Source: CALHVX01 sp051027215 (GTDB lineage Bacteria; Pseudomonadota; Gammaproteobacteria; Pseudomonadales; Azotimanducaceae). From it: a DNA stretch of 14,530 nucleotides. The notes beneath the pieces are model-generated. The model was not told the origin of the DNA. It saw nothing but the letters and a program-made list of their open reading frames with translations, and made no database searches. The DNA is taken from NCBI GenBank assembly GCA_051027215.1, contig JBPCXR010000344.1, positions 1 through 14,530 of the forward strand, in the 5' to 3' direction. The translations under genes and the position numbers were made by a program. Below are positions 13,973 to 14,530 of the stretch, piece after piece (position 1 is the first letter of the stretch; every line of letters starts with the position of its first letter).

Positions 13973-13978
13973 TATAAT
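13973..13978 (+). promoter_or_regulatory. Isolated -10-like hexamer in the DUF1330/BVMO divergent spacer
   Basis: TATAAT lies in the most AT-rich part of the 292-bp divergent spacer (13768-14059), 82 bases before the BVMO start. No good -35 lies 16-18 bases upstream (TTGACC at 13936-13941 is too far), so this is only a candidate promoter for the rightward BVMO. No other gene was seen in the spacer. Confidence 0.3.
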
Positions 13979-14059
13979 ATCAATTTGTCATGAAGCATAA
14001 AACTTCCTGCCCTTGACAGTGATTTCGCGAGCAATCGGCCGCGCAACGGCCATCCAGGG

Positions 14060-14530
14060 ATGGACTTCAGCAAGATCAGAGAGCGACTGCGCAAACCGAG
14101 TCACTCAGTTACTCTGCTCTATTCTCCGGCAACACAGAAGGGCCAGGTGCCGAATACATATTGGGGAGCAATTGAGTTGTTAGAAGACCACGAGGATCTA
14201 GATTTCGATCCAGAGGCGTTACGGGCGAAGTACGAATTAGAACGCGACAAACGCATGCGGTCTGATGGCAACGAGCAATATCAGGAAGTAGCCGGCGAAT
14301 TCAGTCACTACATTGACGATCCGTATATCAATGAACCACTTGCCAGAAAGCCCCTCACTGATGAACTTGATGTCGTCATTATTGGCGGCGGTTTCGGCGG
14401 CCTGATCACTGGTGCTCGCTTTAGCCAGCTCGGGATCAATAACTTCAGGATCATCGAGAAAGGTGGTGACTTCGGCGGCACTTGGTATTGGAATCGCTAC
14501 CCCGGCGCTGCGTGCGATACAGAATCCTAC
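14060..14530 (+). CDS. Second Baeyer-Villiger monooxygenase/flavoprotein with N-terminal extension, N-terminal part, cut by window edge
   Basis: 157 residues are inside the window. The first about 100 form an extension (LDFDPEALRAKYELERDKR, DGNEQYQEVAGEFSHYIDDP) that ends in PLTDELDVVIIGGGFGGLI. The FAD Rossmann motif GGGFGG is at residues 109-114, followed by IIEKGGDFGGTWYWNRYPG and AACDTESY. This is the BVMO pattern of the group with an N-terminal extension before the FAD fold (as in 4-hydroxyacetophenone monooxygenase), but with GAACD instead of the GARCD common in cyclohexanone/phenylacetone types. It differs from the BVMO at 314 in that extension and in this motif. The BVMO fingerprint and NADPH motif would lie beyond the edge. 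ATG 14060 is the only standard start after the in-frame stop at 13991; no strong ribosome binding site is present. Ketone oxygenation is likely, substrate unknown. Confidence 0.87.
   Translation, partial: MDFSKIRERLRKPSHSVTLLYSPATQKGQVPNTYWGAIELLEDHEDLDFDPEALRAKYELERDKRMRSDGNEQYQEVAGEFSHYIDDPYINEPLARKPLTDELDVVIIGGGFGGLITGARFSQLGINNFRIIEKGGDFGGTWYWNRYPGAACDTESY

Noticed and set aside
1..14530. CRISPR arrays, tRNA/rRNA genes, insertion sequences, phage genes, classical defence systems other than the toxin-antitoxin pair
   Set aside because: Looked for and not seen; no regular repeat-spacer pattern, transposase motif or cloverleaf was recognised.

Overview
The window looks like part of an accessory catabolic region of a Gram-negative bacterium. 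The large TonB-dependent outer-membrane receptor requires an outer membrane. Together with the Baeyer-Villiger, PhyH and CoA-transferase enzymes and the GPH-type transporter, it resembles environmental (often marine) Gammaproteobacteria, although a proteobacterium of another class cannot be excluded by eye. No rRNA, tRNA, CRISPR array, insertion sequence or phage gene was seen.

Layout. The left edge holds the start of a leftward family III CoA-transferase (1-172). It diverges from a complete cyclohexanone-monooxygenase-like Baeyer-Villiger monooxygenase (314-1939). A FitA/VapC-type toxin-antitoxin pair follows (2027-2736), preceded by a clean promoter carrying three tandem 11-bp boxes. Then comes about 600 bp without an intact gene. 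It contains leftward remnants of a PD40/WD40-like beta-propeller protein and of a DUF1330 protein, and an inverted repeat in front of a TonB-dependent receptor (3347-6034). A spacer with a perfect 17-bp palindrome leads into a rightward gene series: two overlapping PhyH-type dioxygenase genes (6318-7115, 7115-7891), a group D (acyl-CoA-dehydrogenase-fold) flavin monooxygenase (8003-9154) overlapping or nearly touching an AzoR-like NAD(P)H:FMN/quinone reductase (9160-9810), an NmrA-like NAD(P)-binding protein (10008-10892), a GPH-family MFS transporter (about 10918-12213) and a CmcJ/NvfI-family oxygenase (12362-13333). A leftward DUF1330 gene (13336-13767) converges on that series and diverges from a second Baeyer-Villiger monooxygenase with an N-terminal extension, cut by the right edge (14060-14530).

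How they may work together (inference). Six oxygenases of four unrelated folds lie in 14.5 kb beside an outer-membrane importer, an inner-membrane transporter, a flavin/quinone reductase, an NmrA-type reductase and a CoA-transferase. This fits uptake and stepwise oxidation of a bulky, hydrophobic, probably alicyclic or polycyclic compound such as a terpenoid, steroid or polyketide-like molecule: hydroxylation by the PhyH, CmcJ-like and flavin enzymes, ring-ketone to lactone conversion by the BVMOs, and CoA activation of the resulting acid. The substrate cannot be read from the sequence. No lactonase/esterase and no transcription factor gene is visible here, although several operator-like palindromes are. 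The most interesting points are the oxygenase density, the pairing of a group D monooxygenase with an AzoR-type reductase, the tandem operator boxes of the toxin-antitoxin pair, the palindromes before the receptor and PhyH genes, and the gene-fragment patch next to the toxin-antitoxin module.
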